Positions 35,375 through 44,967 of a DNA stretch of 64,000 nucleotides are shown in pieces. A program made the position numbers and the translations under genes. Below the pieces are notes generated by a model, which was not told the origin of the DNA, did not search any database, and saw only the letters and a list, made by a program, of their open reading frames with translations. How positions within the stretch are numbered: the stretch's first letter is position 1; every line of letters begins with the position of its first letter. Source of the DNA: Burkholderiaceae bacterium (GTDB lineage Bacteria > Pseudomonadota > Gammaproteobacteria > Burkholderiales > Burkholderiaceae); the NCBI GenBank assembly GCA_021166835.1, contig JAJPEN010000073.1:1-64000 (forward strand), in the 5' to 3' direction.

Positions 35375-36238
35375 ATGCGCGCCGCTTCCCCCGCCTCGAC
35401 CCGGCCGGCCTCCATGCCGCCGGCCAGCGGCGATTTCATCATCGACCGCTCCGACTTCGAGCGCGTGCGTACGCTGATCCGCGAGCGCGCCGGCATTCAT
35501 CTGGGCGTCGCCAAGCAGGCGATGGTCTACAGCCGGCTGTCGCGCCGCCTGCGCGAACTCGGCCACCCGTCCTTTGCGAGCTACCTGCACTGGCTCGAAT
35601 CCTCCGCCGAGCCGGCGGCTCAGGACGAATGGCAGGAGTTCGTGAACTGCCTGACGACGAACCTCACGGCCTTCTTCCGCGAGGAGCATCACTTCGAGCT
35701 GCTTGCCGACGAGCTGCGGCGACGCGCCGGAAAGCGCGTGCACATCTGGTGCAACGCCGCCTCCACCGGCGAGGAGCCCTATTCGCTGGCGATGACCGTG
35801 GTCGAGACGCTCGGTGCGGGCGCCAACGTGCACATCACCTGCAGCGACATCAACACGAAGGTGCTCGAGACCGCCGCGCGCGGCGTCTATCCGGCCGACG
35901 TACGCGGACTGAGCGTCGAGCGGCTTCGCCGACATTTCCTGCGCGGCACCGGGGGGAACCAGGGCTTCGTCCGTGTGCGTCCCGATCTCGCGCGGCTCGT
36001 GTCGTTTCGCCTGCTCAATCTCAGCGACGGCCGCTGGAGGCTCGAAGAGCCGGTCGACATCGTGTTCTGCCGCAACGTCATGATCTATTTCGACGCCGCG
36101 ATGCAACGCAGTGTTCTCGAACGGATTCACGCGGCGATGTCGCCGGGCGGCTGGCTCTTTGCCGGCCACTCGGAGAACTTCGCCGGCTCGCGCGATCTGT
36201 TCCGCGCGCTCGGCAAGACCGTCTACGCGCGCGAGTGA
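35375..36238 (+). CDS. cheR: Chemotaxis protein methyltransferase CheR
   Basis: A 287-residue S-adenosylmethionine-dependent glutamate methyltransferase acting on chemoreceptors. The helical N-domain (about 20-95) leads to TTNLTAFFREEHHFELL (94-110), the SAM-binding IWCNAASTGEEPYS (124-137) and the C-terminal VFCRNVMIYF. It is the first gene of the che operon behind a sigma-28 promoter. An internal ATG at 35414 is an alternative start that removes a low-complexity leader. Confidence 0.96.
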   Translation: MRAASPASTRPASMPPASGDFIIDRSDFERVRTLIRERAGIHLGVAKQAMVYSRLSRRLRELGHPSFASYLHWLESSAEPAAQDEWQEFVNCLTTNLTAFFREEHHFELLADELRRRAGKRVHIWCNAASTGEEPYSLAMTVVETLGAGANVHITCSDINTKVLETAARGVYPADVRGLSVERLRRHFLRGTGGNQGFVRVRPDLARLVSFRLLNLSDGRWRLEEPVDIVFCRNVMIYFDAAMQRSVLERIHAAMSPGGWLFAGHSENFAGSRDLFRALGKTVYARE

Positions 36239-36240
36239 CG

Positions 36241-36921
36241 ATGACGCTGCCGCAACGATCGACGCCGACTCCTGCTTCGCACTCCTCGCGGCTCACGCGG
36301 CTGCGCGCGGCTGCCCGCCGGCCCGGCGAAGCATCGTTCTTCTGGTACGACTCCCATTTCGGCAACGATGCGGTCAAGGTGCTGCCCGGCGAGTACTTCG
36401 TGCACGCCGAGGACATCCTGATCATGACGACGCTCGGCTCGTGCATCGCCGTCTGCCTGTGGGATCGTGAACGGCGCATCGGCGGGCTGAACCATTTCAT
36501 GCTGCCCCAGGGCGCGAGCAGCGACGGGCGCTACGGATCGTACGCGATGGAGCTGCTGATCAACGAGATGCTGCGCCAGGGCGCCTCGCGCCCCGCGCTG
36601 GAGGCGAAGGTGTTCGGCGGCGCACAGGTCGTCGCCGGCATGGAAACGCTGAACGTCGGCGAGCGCAACACGTGGTTCGTGCTCGAGTACCTGCAGACCG
36701 AGCGTATTCCGGTCGTCAGCCGCGACGTGCTCGACGTGCATCCGCGCAAGGTCTGCTTCATGCCGGCCAACGGACGCGTCGTCGTCAAGCGGCTGCGGCC
36801 GACCAACGCGGCGGCGCTGCTGCAGCAGGACCGTGCCGCGGCGCAGCACGCGCAGCCGGTGGCGAGCACCGGGGGCAGCGTCGATCTCTTCGTCGATGCC
36901 GACGCGGGCAGGCGCCAATGA
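36241..36921 (+). CDS. cheD: Chemoreceptor glutamine deamidase CheD
   Basis: A 226-residue CheD. The catalytic Cys is in [11 protein letters not shown] and the His in [10 protein letters not shown], followed by [10 protein letters not shown]. It deamidates receptor glutamines and may bind CheY-type proteins. A Ser/Arg-rich extension of about 30 residues precedes the family core. It starts two bases after cheR and overlaps cheB by ATGA. Confidence 0.95.
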   Translation: MTLPQRSTPTPASHSSRLTRLRAAARRPGEASFFWYDSHFGNDAVKVLPGEYFVHAEDILIMTTLGSCIAVCLWDRERRIGGLNHFMLPQGASSDGRYGSYAMELLINEMLRQGASRPALEAKVFGGAQVVAGMETLNVGERNTWFVLEYLQTERIPVVSRDVLDVHPRKVCFMPANGRVVVKRLRPTNAAALLQQDRAAAQHAQPVASTGGSVDLFVDADAGRRQ

Positions 36922-38111
36922 GCACCGCGCCCGCAGTCCGCCGGATCCGCGTGCTCGTCGTCGACGACTCGGCGCTCGTGCGCAGCCTGCTCACGCAGAT
37001 CATCGACCGCCAGCCCGATCTCGAGTGCGTAGGCGCCGCCGGCGACCCGCTGATCGCGCGCGAGATGATCCGCAGGCTCGATCCGGACGTGCTCACGCTC
37101 GACGTCGAGATGCCGCGCATGGACGGGCTCGATTTCCTCGGCCGGCTGATGCGGCTGCGTCCGATGCCGGTCGTCATGGTGTCCACGCTCACCGAACGCG
37201 GCGCGGAGGTCACGCTGCAGGCGCTCGAGCTGGGGGCGGTCGATTTCGTCGCCAAGCCGCGCATCGGCGTCGCCGGCGGGCTGGAGGCGCTCGCCGGCGA
37301 GATCGTCGAGAAGCTGCGCATCGCGGCGCGCGCGAGGCTGCGGCCCGTGCGAAGGGCGGCGGGCGCCGGCGCGCCGGCGGGCTCGGCGGCGCCGGCGACT
37401 TCAGCGGGGTCGGCGACGTCGGCTGCGCCGGCTGCGCACGGCACTGCGCCCGCGCGGTCCGGCGTGGCGCTGCCGCCGCAATTCGCAGCCCGGCGCTGGT
37501 TGACCACCGAGAAGCTCGTCTTCATCGGCGCCTCGACCGGGGGCACCGAGGCGACGCGCGAAGTGCTCGTGCAGTTGCCCGCCGACTTCCCCGCGATCCT
37601 GGTCACGCAGCACATGCCGGCAGGCTTCACGGCGAGCTACGCGGCGCGCCTGAACTCGCTGTGCCGGATCGCCGTCAAGGAAGCGGTGGACGGCGAGCGC
37701 ATCCTGCCCGGGCACGCGTACATCGCGCCCGGCGGCCTGCATCTTTCGGTGCAGCGCAGCGGCGCGAACTACGTGGCGCGGGTGGACGACAGCGAGCCGG
37801 TGAACCGGCACCGCCCGTCGGTCGAGGTGCTGTTCCGTTCGGCTGCGCGCGTGGTCGGCGCCAACGCGATCGGCGTCATGCTCACCGGGATGGGTGCCGA
37901 TGGCGCCAGAGCGATGCGCGAGATGCGCGATGCCGGCAGCTGGAACGTTGCGCAGGATGAATCGAGCTGCGTGATCTTCGGAATGCCGCGCGAGGCGATC
38001 GCGCACGGCGCAGTGCACGAGGTGCTGCCTCTTTCGGCAATCGCGGCGCGCCTGATCGAACGGATCCGCAGCGGGCGCGCCAGTGCGCCTGCTGCCTTGC
38101 AGGCGGAGTGA
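36918..38111 (+). CDS. cheB: Chemotaxis response regulator / methylesterase CheB
   Basis: A 397-residue CheB. The receiver domain (about 10-125) has Asp62 in [10 protein letters not shown] as phospho-acceptor. A long Ala/Gly/Pro/Ser linker (about 140-185) joins it to the methylesterase domain, with Ser in [11 protein letters not shown], His in TQHMPAGFT and Asp in [10 protein letters not shown]. It demethylates receptors when phosphorylated by CheA. The start overlaps the cheD stop. Confidence 0.96.
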   Translation: MSTAPAVRRIRVLVVDDSALVRSLLTQIIDRQPDLECVGAAGDPLIAREMIRRLDPDVLTLDVEMPRMDGLDFLGRLMRLRPMPVVMVSTLTERGAEVTLQALELGAVDFVAKPRIGVAGGLEALAGEIVEKLRIAARARLRPVRRAAGAGAPAGSAAPATSAGSATSAAPAAHGTAPARSGVALPPQFAARRWLTTEKLVFIGASTGGTEATREVLVQLPADFPAILVTQHMPAGFTASYAARLNSLCRIAVKEAVDGERILPGHAYIAPGGLHLSVQRSGANYVARVDDSEPVNRHRPSVEVLFRSAARVVGANAIGVMLTGMGADGARAMREMRDAGSWNVAQDESSCVIFGMPREAIAHGAVHEVLPLSAIAARLIERIRSGRASAPAALQAE

Positions 38112-38115
38112 CACG

Positions 38116-38502
38116 ATGGACGACGAACCGACGAGCGGCGCGCTGCCGTTGCCGCTGGTGGCCGATATACAGGAAGGGTTGGTTGCCGCCTGCAACGATC
38201 TCGATCGGCTGCGCGACCTCCTCGACGACGCGTTCGGATCGCTGCTGGCGATCCTTCCGCTCGAAGTGGCGCCGCTGGGCGGGGACACGAGAACGGCGGT
38301 CACTTCGATGCAGTTCCACGATCTCGGCGTGCAGCTGATCGCGCACACCAGGAAGCGGCTGCAGTTCTGCGCCGACCGGCTTGCGCAGGATGCGTTCGGC
38401 TTCGACGAGGACGGCGAAGCGGCGATCGAGCCGGTTCGCCTTCGAGCCAATCCGGTGACCTGCGCCGAGATGGACGCGGGCTCGGTCGAGCTGTTCAGCT
38501 GA
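38116..38502 (+). CDS. Small CheZ-like protein of the che operon (function unproven)
   Basis: A 128-residue, mostly helical protein I cannot assign to a named family. The segment SMQFHDLGVQLIAHTRKRL resembles the active-site helix of CheZ (QDFHDLTGQVV in this window's own CheZ): the D-xxx-Q pair needed for CheY-P dephosphorylation is kept (DLGVQ). The N-terminal half could form the helical hairpin. It lies between cheB and cheY, 4 bases after cheB. The C-terminal DAGSVELFS tail is acidic and could bind CheY. The start at 38116 is preferred over 38083, which lies inside cheB. Confidence 0.8.
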   Translation: MDDEPTSGALPLPLVADIQEGLVAACNDLDRLRDLLDDAFGSLLAILPLEVAPLGGDTRTAVTSMQFHDLGVQLIAHTRKRLQFCADRLAQDAFGFDEDGEAAIEPVRLRANPVTCAEMDAGSVELFS

Positions 38503-38527
38503 CGGAGAAGGTGCGGGAGAAAAAGAC

Positions 38528-38908
38528 ATGCAGACGATTCTCGCTGTGGACGATTCGGTGTCGATGCGGCAGATGGTGTCCTTCACGCTGCGCGGCGCAG
38601 GCTTCGACGTCGTCGTCGCGGTCGATGGCCAGGACGCGTGGGACAAGTCGAGCTCGTGCAGCTTCGATCTCGTGCTCACCGACCAGAACATGCCGCGTCT
38701 GGACGGGATCGGACTCACGCGCAAGCTGCGGGGGCTGCCGCAGTACCGCTCGACGCCGATCCTCATCCTCACCACCGAGTCGGGCGACGACATGAAGCGC
38801 GCCGGCCGCGAGGCGGGGGCCACCGGATGGATGGTCAAGCCCTTCGATCCGGCCAAGCTGGTCGAGGTGATCCGCAAGGTCATGCCCGATTCGGGGAACC
38901 GGCAATGA
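38528..38908 (+). CDS. cheY: CheY-like single-domain response regulator
   Basis: A 126-residue stand-alone receiver: acidic pair in LAVDDSVS, phospho-acceptor Asp in LVLTDQNMPRLDG, Thr in LILTTES and Lys in WMVKPFDP. It overlaps cheA by ATGA, so it is the CheA-coupled member. A second CheY is encoded at 43864. One may drive the motor and the other act as phosphate sink or in adaptation. Confidence 0.94.
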   Translation: MQTILAVDDSVSMRQMVSFTLRGAGFDVVVAVDGQDAWDKSSSCSFDLVLTDQNMPRLDGIGLTRKLRGLPQYRSTPILILTTESGDDMKRAGREAGATGWMVKPFDPAKLVEVIRKVMPDSGNRQ

Positions 38909-41076
38909 GCGGGACGACTTCGACGCCGGGCGGCGGCTCGCTCGACCTCAGCCAGTTCTTCCAGGTCTTCTTCGAGGAGGCCGCCGAGAATCTCGAGCGC
39001 ATGGAGCAGCTCCTGCTCGGGATCGACCTGCAGGCGGCCGACGACGAGACGCTGAATGCGATCTTCCGTTGTGCGCATTCGGTGAAGGGAGGCGCCGCGA
39101 CTTTCGGCTTCTCCGATCTCGCCGATCTGACCCACGACATGGAGACGCTGCTCGACCGGCTGCGCCGTCGCGAGCTGGTGCCCAGCGTCGCGATGGTCGA
39201 CGTGCTGCTGCAATCGGGCGACGCGATGCGCGCGCACCTGGACCGCTACCGATCCGGCGCCGAGGGGAACGGCGTCGACGACGCGGGGGTGCGCGCGAGC
39301 CTGCGTTCGCTCGCCGAAGGCGGGCAGGCGAAGGCGGCGACGCCGGTCGCGACACCGGCCGCAGCGCCTGTGGCGGCGCCGCTTCCCGACGCCGCCGGCA
39401 CGAAGGAAGTCGACGCGCCGGTCGCCGCGGCCGAGCCGCGCGTGCTCGAGCTCGTGGTCGGGCCTCTCGAAGCGCCCGAGCAGGCCGACCAGCTGTTCGA
39501 GCTGTTCCGCGAGATCGAGGATCTCGGGACGATCGAGCGGCTCGATGCGGGACAGGCGGCCGAAGGAATCCGGCGCTTCCGCGTGCACACCACGAGCTCC
39601 GACGCCGATCTGCTGGATCTGTTCACTTTTCACGTCGACCGCGAACGGGTGCGGCTGCAGCCGATCTCCGACGGCTACGGCTTTCACGAGGGCGCACCCG
39701 GCGCTCCGGCGCCGCAGGCGGCAACCGTCGATCCGCAGCCGTTCGCCCCCGGCGCCGAAGCGACCTTGCCCGATGCGAGCGATGCCGACTTCGCCGGCGC
39801 GCGCGGCGCCGGGCCGGCGCCGGCGGAGCTCACCGTCGATCGGCGTGCGCCGGCCGGCGCCCAGGCCGCGCGCGCCGCGGCCAGCGAGGCGTCGACGCTG
39901 CGCGTGTCGGTCGACAAGGTCGATCAGCTGATCAATCTGGTCGGCGAGCTGGTGATCACGCAGGCGATGCTCGCGCAGAACAGCGCGCGCCGGGATGCCG
40001 CCGCGCAGGAGCAGATGGCGGCGGGTCTGGCCGACCTCGAGCGCAACACGCGCAACCTGCAGGAATCGGTGATGTCGATCCGCATGATCCCGATGTCGGT
40101 CGTCTTCAACCGCTTCCCCCGGATGCTGCGCGATCTGGCCGGCCGCCTCGGCAAGAAGGTGGATTTCGTCACGCGCGGCGAAGCGACCGAACTCGACAAG
40201 GGAGTCGTCGAGAAGATCATCGACCCGCTCACGCACCTGGTGCGCAACAGCTGCGACCACGGGATCGAGCTGCCGCACGAGCGCGCGGCCAGCGGCAAGG
40301 CCGAGACCGGGACGATCTCGCTGGCGGCGTCGCACCAGGGCGGCTCGATCGTCATCGAAGTGTGCGACGACGGCCGCGGCCTTTCGCGCGCGCGTCTGCT
40401 GGCCAAGGCGCGCGAGCGCGGCATCGAGGTCTCCGACGCGATGCCCGACGCCGACGTGTGGAACCTCGTCTTCGCGCCGGGCTTTTCGACGGCCGACGCG
40501 GTCACCGACGTCTCCGGGCGCGGCGTCGGCATGGACGTCGTGAAGAAGAACATCGTCGCGCTCGGCGGCACGGTCGAGATCGACTCGTGCGAAGGGCGCG
40601 GCATGAGCGTGAAGGTGCGTCTGCCGCTCACGCTCGCGATCATGGACGGAATGAGCGTCGCCGTCGGTCGCGACTGCTACATCGTCCCGCTCGCGTCGGT
40701 GGTCGAATCGTTCCAGATGCGCGATGCGACGGTGCGCACGATCGGCGGCGGCGGGCGCGTCGTGCAGGTGCGCGACGAATACCTGCCGGTGGTCGACCTG
40801 AAGCAGGTCTTCGCGGTGCCGGCGCACGGCGCGCCGGCCGAGATGCCGATCATGGTCGTCGTCGAGAGCGAGGGCCGGCGCGCCGCGCTCGTCGTCGACG
40901 CGCTCGTCGGCCAGCAGCAGGTGGTCGTGAAGAACCTGGAGACGAACTACCGGCGCGTCGACGGCATCTCCGGCGCGACGATACTCGGCGACGGGCGCGT
41001 CGCGCTGATCCTCGACGTCGGCTCGCTCGCGCGCCGTGCAAGCGAGCTGCGCGGGGCGTCCCAATGGGTGCATTGA
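38905..41076 (+). CDS. cheA: Chemotaxis histidine kinase CheA
   Basis: A 723-residue CheA. The Hpt domain has His58 in RCAHSVKGGAATFGF. An Ala/Pro-rich linker leads to a CheY-binding P2-like region (about 180-250) and a second linker. Dimerisation helices begin at LRVSVDKVDQLINLVGELVITQA. The HATPase domain has HLVRNSCDHGIE, VCDDGRGL and GRGVGMDVV. The C-terminal CheW-like domain includes YIVPLASVVES. It is the central kinase linking receptor arrays to CheY and CheB. Confidence 0.97.
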   Translation: MSGTTSTPGGGSLDLSQFFQVFFEEAAENLERMEQLLLGIDLQAADDETLNAIFRCAHSVKGGAATFGFSDLADLTHDMETLLDRLRRRELVPSVAMVDVLLQSGDAMRAHLDRYRSGAEGNGVDDAGVRASLRSLAEGGQAKAATPVATPAAAPVAAPLPDAAGTKEVDAPVAAAEPRVLELVVGPLEAPEQADQLFELFREIEDLGTIERLDAGQAAEGIRRFRVHTTSSDADLLDLFTFHVDRERVRLQPISDGYGFHEGAPGAPAPQAATVDPQPFAPGAEATLPDASDADFAGARGAGPAPAELTVDRRAPAGAQAARAAASEASTLRVSVDKVDQLINLVGELVITQAMLAQNSARRDAAAQEQMAAGLADLERNTRNLQESVMSIRMIPMSVVFNRFPRMLRDLAGRLGKKVDFVTRGEATELDKGVVEKIIDPLTHLVRNSCDHGIELPHERAASGKAETGTISLAASHQGGSIVIEVCDDGRGLSRARLLAKARERGIEVSDAMPDADVWNLVFAPGFSTADAVTDVSGRGVGMDVVKKNIVALGGTVEIDSCEGRGMSVKVRLPLTLAIMDGMSVAVGRDCYIVPLASVVESFQMRDATVRTIGGGGRVVQVRDEYLPVVDLKQVFAVPAHGAPAEMPIMVVVESEGRRAALVVDALVGQQQVVVKNLETNYRRVDGISGATILGDGRVALILDVGSLARRASELRGASQWVH

Positions 41077-41114
41077 GCCCGCACATTTTCCCCTGAAAGA
41101 AAGGAAGACATCCG

Positions 41115-41642
41115 ATGAACGCCACAGTCGCGATCCCATCCGTCCAGAACGTTGCGCACGGCGCGGCGGGAGAGGGCGAAGCCGCGTCCCGCATCCGCGA
41201 GTTCCTCGCGTTCAAGCTCGGCAACGAGGAATACGGGATCGACATCCTGCGCGTGCAGGAGATCCGGTCGTACGAGGAGCCCACGCGCCTGGCGAACGTT
41301 CCCGAGTTCATCAAGGGCGTGGTCAACCTGCGCGGCGTCATCGTGCCGATCGTCGACATGCGGCTGAAGTTCAGGCTGGACGAAGCGAAATACGACCACT
41401 TCACCGTCGTCATCGTCCTGAACATCGGTTCGCGCGTCGTCGGCATGGTGGTCGATTCGGTGTCCGACGTGATCACGCTGACGCCCGAGCAGCTGCGTCC
41501 GGTACCCGAATTCGCCTCCAGCGTCGATGCCGACCACCTGCTCGCGATCGGGGCGATCGACGACCGGATGCTGATCCTGGTCGACATCGAGAAGCTGATG
41601 ACGAGCGCCGACATGGGGCTCGTCGAGCCCGCCATTCAGTAA
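41115..41642 (+). CDS. cheW: Chemotaxis coupling protein CheW
   Basis: A 175-residue CheW-domain protein linking receptors and CheA, with [41 protein letters not shown] and [16 protein letters not shown]. An AGGAAG site precedes the ATG. It lies between cheA and the receptor gene, 38 bases after cheA. Confidence 0.97.
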   Translation: MNATVAIPSVQNVAHGAAGEGEAASRIREFLAFKLGNEEYGIDILRVQEIRSYEEPTRLANVPEFIKGVVNLRGVIVPIVDMRLKFRLDEAKYDHFTVVIVLNIGSRVVGMVVDSVSDVITLTPEQLRPVPEFASSVDADHLLAIGAIDDRMLILVDIEKLMTSADMGLVEPAIQ

Positions 41643-41676
41643 GAGCAAGCCCGCCGCCCTCGTCCGGGAGAACGTG

Positions 41677-43851
41677 ATGTCCTGGCTGCACCGGATCCGC
41701 CTCTGGCAGAAGTTCCTCGTGCTCGGCGCGCTCGCGCTGGTCATGATGGCGCTGCCCACCTCGCTGTACCTGCTTCGCGTCGCCGACGACGTCCGCACCG
41801 CCGAGCGCCATGTCGACGGTGCCGCATACGCGATCGCGCTGCAGAAGGTGATCCAGCGCGCCCAGATCCACCGCGCCGTCGTAGCCGGGTCGCTCGGCTC
41901 CGAGGCTTCGCTCTCCGCGTTGTGGCAGGACGACAACGAGGCGCTGAAGTCGCGGCGGCCGGCCGCGCGCACCGCGCTCGTCGAGTCGATCGAAGCGTTC
42001 GAGGCGCGTCTGGCACAGGCCCCGCTTTCGTCGGCGCTCACCGCGGTGTGGCAGGAGGGGCAGCAGCGCTGGGCCTCGCTCGATCGGGCGCTCGCCTCGG
42101 GCGAGCTGAAGTCCGCCGAGAGAAGCACGCGGCTGCACATCGAGTGGATCGGTTCCCTGCTCGCGCTCTCCGGGCAGATGCTCGAGGAGTTCGGCCTGAC
42201 GCTCGCGCCGGAGCGCGACAGCAATGCACTCGTCGACGCATCGTTGCTGCACGTGCCTCTCGCCGCCGAGGCGCTGGGCCGGATCCGCGCATTCGGCACG
42301 ATCGCGCTCGTCGAGAAGAGTCTGTCGTACGACGGCCGCGCGGCGCTCACCGCGATGAGAGAGCGGGTCGACGAGCGCCTGGCCGAAGCGCAGCACAGCC
42401 TGGCGATCGCCTATGCCGCCGACCCGGCGCTGAAGGGCCAGCTCGACGGCGTCGTTTCCGCCATGAAGGACAAGGTGCGGGCCACGCTCGCCGTCGTCGA
42501 CCAGCGCCTGATCGGCGCGCAGCAGCTCGATCTGCCGAGCGACGAGTACCTGCGGGAGATCACTTCGACGATCGACAGCCTGTACGCCTTCGACGAGGCG
42601 GCGACGGCGGCCCTTTCCGCGCTGTTCGATGCGCGCGCCGCCGAGCTGCGCCGCACCGCGTTCGTCGTGGTCGGCGTGCTGTTGGCGATTCTCGCTGCGT
42701 CGTTGGCGCTGATGATCGTCTTCGTCCGCAGCCTGACGGTTCCGATGGACGAAGCCGTGTCGATGGCACGTTCGATCGCCGAGGGGAATCTCGATGTGAC
42801 GCTGCGCCCCCGGGGCGACAACGAGATCGGTCAGCTCGTCCAGGCGCTGGTCGCGATGAAGGAGCGGATCGGCGAGGTGGTTGCCGAGGTGCGCCGGCAT
42901 GCGGAAGGCGTCGCCGCGGCGAGCGCGCAGATCGCGCAGGGCAACTCCGACCTCTCGTCGCGCACCGAGCAGCAGGCGAGCACGCTCGAGGAGACCGCCG
43001 CATCGATGGAGGAACTCAGCACGACCGTGCAGCAGAACGCCGACAACGCGCACCGCGCCGACGAGCTCGCGCGCGGGGCGAGCGGGGTCGCCGTCTCGGG
43101 CGGGAAGGTCGTCGGCGAGGTCGTCGACACGATGAAGGAGATCAACGAGAGCTCGCGGCGCATCGCCGACATCATCAACGTGATCGACGGTATCGCCTTC
43201 CAGACCAACATCCTCGCCCTGAATGCGGCGGTCGAGGCCGCGCGTGCCGGGGAGCAGGGACGGGGCTTCGCCGTGGTCGCCGGCGAGGTGCGCAATCTCG
43301 CGCAGCGCTCGGCCGACGCAGCGCGCGAGATCAAGGGGTTGATCGGAGCCAGCGTCGAGCGCGTCGAGCGCGGCACGAAGCTGGTCGACCGCGCCGGCGC
43401 GACGATGCAGGACGTGGTCGCATCGATCCGCAGCGTCACCGACCTGATGGGCGAGATCAGCAGCGCGAGCTCCCAGCAGAGCGCCGGCGTGTCGCAGGTG
43501 AACGAAGCGGTGAGCCAGATGGACCAGGCGACGCAGCACAACGCAGCGCTCGTCGAGGAGAGCGCGGCGGCCTCGGCGAGCCTCGAGATGCAGGCGCAGG
43601 AACTGCTGCGCGCGGTCGCCGTCTTCCGTCTCGACGCGGACGCGTCGCCGCTGCACGCTGGCCGTCCGGCCGCGGCGTCCTTCGCCGGCCCGCCTGCAGA
43701 TGCGGCCGCGATCGGCGTCGAACGCCGGGGACCGGACCGCGCGACGAACGTCTCGCGCCTTCCGGCGCGCACGGCGGCTGCCGACGGCGAGCACGCGATG
43801 CGCAACGACGACGCCACGGCCGACGAATCCCCTCGTGCAATGCGCGCCTGA
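41677..43851 (+). CDS. Methyl-accepting chemotaxis protein
   Basis: A 724-residue transmembrane chemoreceptor. TM1 (about 10-32) and TM2 (about 325-347, FVVVGVLLAILAASLALMIVF) enclose a helical periplasmic sensor of about 290 residues. A HAMP domain and the signalling domain follow, with hairpin tip DGIAFQTNILALNAAVEAARAGEQGRGF. The C-terminus ends without the NWETF-type pentapeptide that tethers CheR/CheB. Ligand unknown; the long four-helix sensor suggests direct ligand or binding-protein sensing. A GTG at 41674 precedes the ATG. Confidence 0.95.
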   Translation: MSWLHRIRLWQKFLVLGALALVMMALPTSLYLLRVADDVRTAERHVDGAAYAIALQKVIQRAQIHRAVVAGSLGSEASLSALWQDDNEALKSRRPAARTALVESIEAFEARLAQAPLSSALTAVWQEGQQRWASLDRALASGELKSAERSTRLHIEWIGSLLALSGQMLEEFGLTLAPERDSNALVDASLLHVPLAAEALGRIRAFGTIALVEKSLSYDGRAALTAMRERVDERLAEAQHSLAIAYAADPALKGQLDGVVSAMKDKVRATLAVVDQRLIGAQQLDLPSDEYLREITSTIDSLYAFDEAATAALSALFDARAAELRRTAFVVVGVLLAILAASLALMIVFVRSLTVPMDEAVSMARSIAEGNLDVTLRPRGDNEIGQLVQALVAMKERIGEVVAEVRRHAEGVAAASAQIAQGNSDLSSRTEQQASTLEETAASMEELSTTVQQNADNAHRADELARGASGVAVSGGKVVGEVVDTMKEINESSRRIADIINVIDGIAFQTNILALNAAVEAARAGEQGRGFAVVAGEVRNLAQRSADAAREIKGLIGASVERVERGTKLVDRAGATMQDVVASIRSVTDLMGEISSASSQQSAGVSQVNEAVSQMDQATQHNAALVEESAAASASLEMQAQELLRAVAVFRLDADASPLHAGRPAAASFAGPPADAAAIGVERRGPDRATNVSRLPARTAAADGEHAMRNDDATADESPRAMRA

Positions 43852-43863
43852 AAGAGGAAAACG

Positions 43864-44256
43864 ATGCCCCGAACCGACCTGAGATTCCTGATCGTCGACG
43901 ATTTCTCGACGATGCGAAGGATCGTGCGCAGCCTGCTCAAGGAGATGGGCTACCAGAACGCCGACGAAGCCGAGGACGGCCAGGCGGCGATGGCCAAGCT
44001 GCGCTCGCAGCCCTTCGATTTCGTCGTGTCCGACATCAACATGCCGAACATGAACGGCTTCGAGCTGCTGCAGGCCATCAAGGCGGACGACGCACTCAAG
44101 CACCTGCCGGTGCTGATGGTCACCGCCGAAGCACGCAAGGAAGACATCGTGCAGGCCGCGCAGAGCGGCGCCGCCGGCTACATCGTCAAGCCCTTCACCA
44201 AGGCGACGCTCGAAGAGAAGATCGGCAAGATCATGCAGCGCTACGCCGCGGCATGA
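43864..44256 (+). CDS. cheY: Chemotaxis response regulator CheY
   Basis: A 130-residue receiver very close to classical Che[21 protein letters not shown] at the start, Asp in [20 protein letters not shown] and Lys in [14 protein letters not shown]. It is followed by cheZ, as in enteric bacteria, so this is the probable motor-binding CheY, acting on FliM. Confidence 0.97.
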   Translation: MPRTDLRFLIVDDFSTMRRIVRSLLKEMGYQNADEAEDGQAAMAKLRSQPFDFVVSDINMPNMNGFELLQAIKADDALKHLPVLMVTAEARKEDIVQAAQSGAAGYIVKPFTKATLEEKIGKIMQRYAAA

Positions 44257-44308
44257 GCCCGGCGTCCGGCACAACAACGAGAACGAAGAAGCGGAGCGAA
44301 GAACCCTC

Positions 44309-44947
44309 ATGAACCATGCGCGAACCGAGAGCCGGCCGGCCGTCGAGCCGGAAGTCGTTGCCGAGATCGCCTCGCAGGTGTTCCAGCAGCTCGGCCACCT
44401 CACGCGCGAGCTGCACGACTCGCTGCAGGAGGTGAGCGTGATGTCGCGGCTGCAGAGCGCGGTCAGCGGACTGCCCGACGCGCGCAGCCGGCTCGACTAC
44501 ATCGCGCGCAAGACGGGCGAAGCGGCCGACAGGGTGCTCAACTCGGTGGATCAGGCCAAGCTCGAGAACACGCGGGCCGGCGAATCGACGCGCCGCATCG
44601 CCGAGTCGATCCAGGTCGACCCGGTGCGCGCGGTCGCCAGCGGCGCGCTGCTCGGCTTCGTGCAGGAGATCGACGAGGCGATGCAGCGCGTGGACCGGCA
44701 CCTCACCGACATCATGATCGCGCAGGACTTCCACGACCTGACGGGGCAGGTGGTCGCGAAGGTCGTCGCGCTGGCGAGCGATCTCGAGGACAACCTCGTG
44801 CGGCTGCTCGTCCAGGTCGCGCCCGCGACCGTTTCGGGCCCGGCCGACGCCGAGGCGCTCGCCGGACCGGTCGTCGATGAGCGCGCTCCGGACGTCGTCT
44901 CCAGCCAGGGCGAGGTAGACGACCTGCTCGCCAGTCTCGGGTTCTGA
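44309..44947 (+). CDS. cheZ: CheY-P phosphatase CheZ
   Basis: A 212-residue CheZ: a long helical hairpin with the active-site helix IMIAQDFHDLTGQVV supplying the Asp and Gln pair. The C-terminal tail VDDLLASLGF is the CheY-docking peptide. It lies 52 bases after cheY. It ends the CheY-P signal at the motor. Confidence 0.96.
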   Translation: MNHARTESRPAVEPEVVAEIASQVFQQLGHLTRELHDSLQEVSVMSRLQSAVSGLPDARSRLDYIARKTGEAADRVLNSVDQAKLENTRAGESTRRIAESIQVDPVRAVASGALLGFVQEIDEAMQRVDRHLTDIMIAQDFHDLTGQVVAKVVALASDLEDNLVRLLVQVAPATVSGPADAEALAGPVVDERAPDVVSSQGEVDDLLASLGF

Positions 44948-44967
44948 ACGGCGCCGGAGGCTCGAGC

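Noticed and set aside
37882..41139. 1085-codon frame on the - strand opposite cheB to cheA
   Set aside because: Long antisense frames arise from the third-position GC bias of cheA; no motif and no ribosome site.
41473..44403. 976-codon frame on the - strand opposite the receptor and cheY genes
   Set aside because: Same antisense shadow effect; the + strand encodes an unambiguous chemoreceptor, CheY and CheW.
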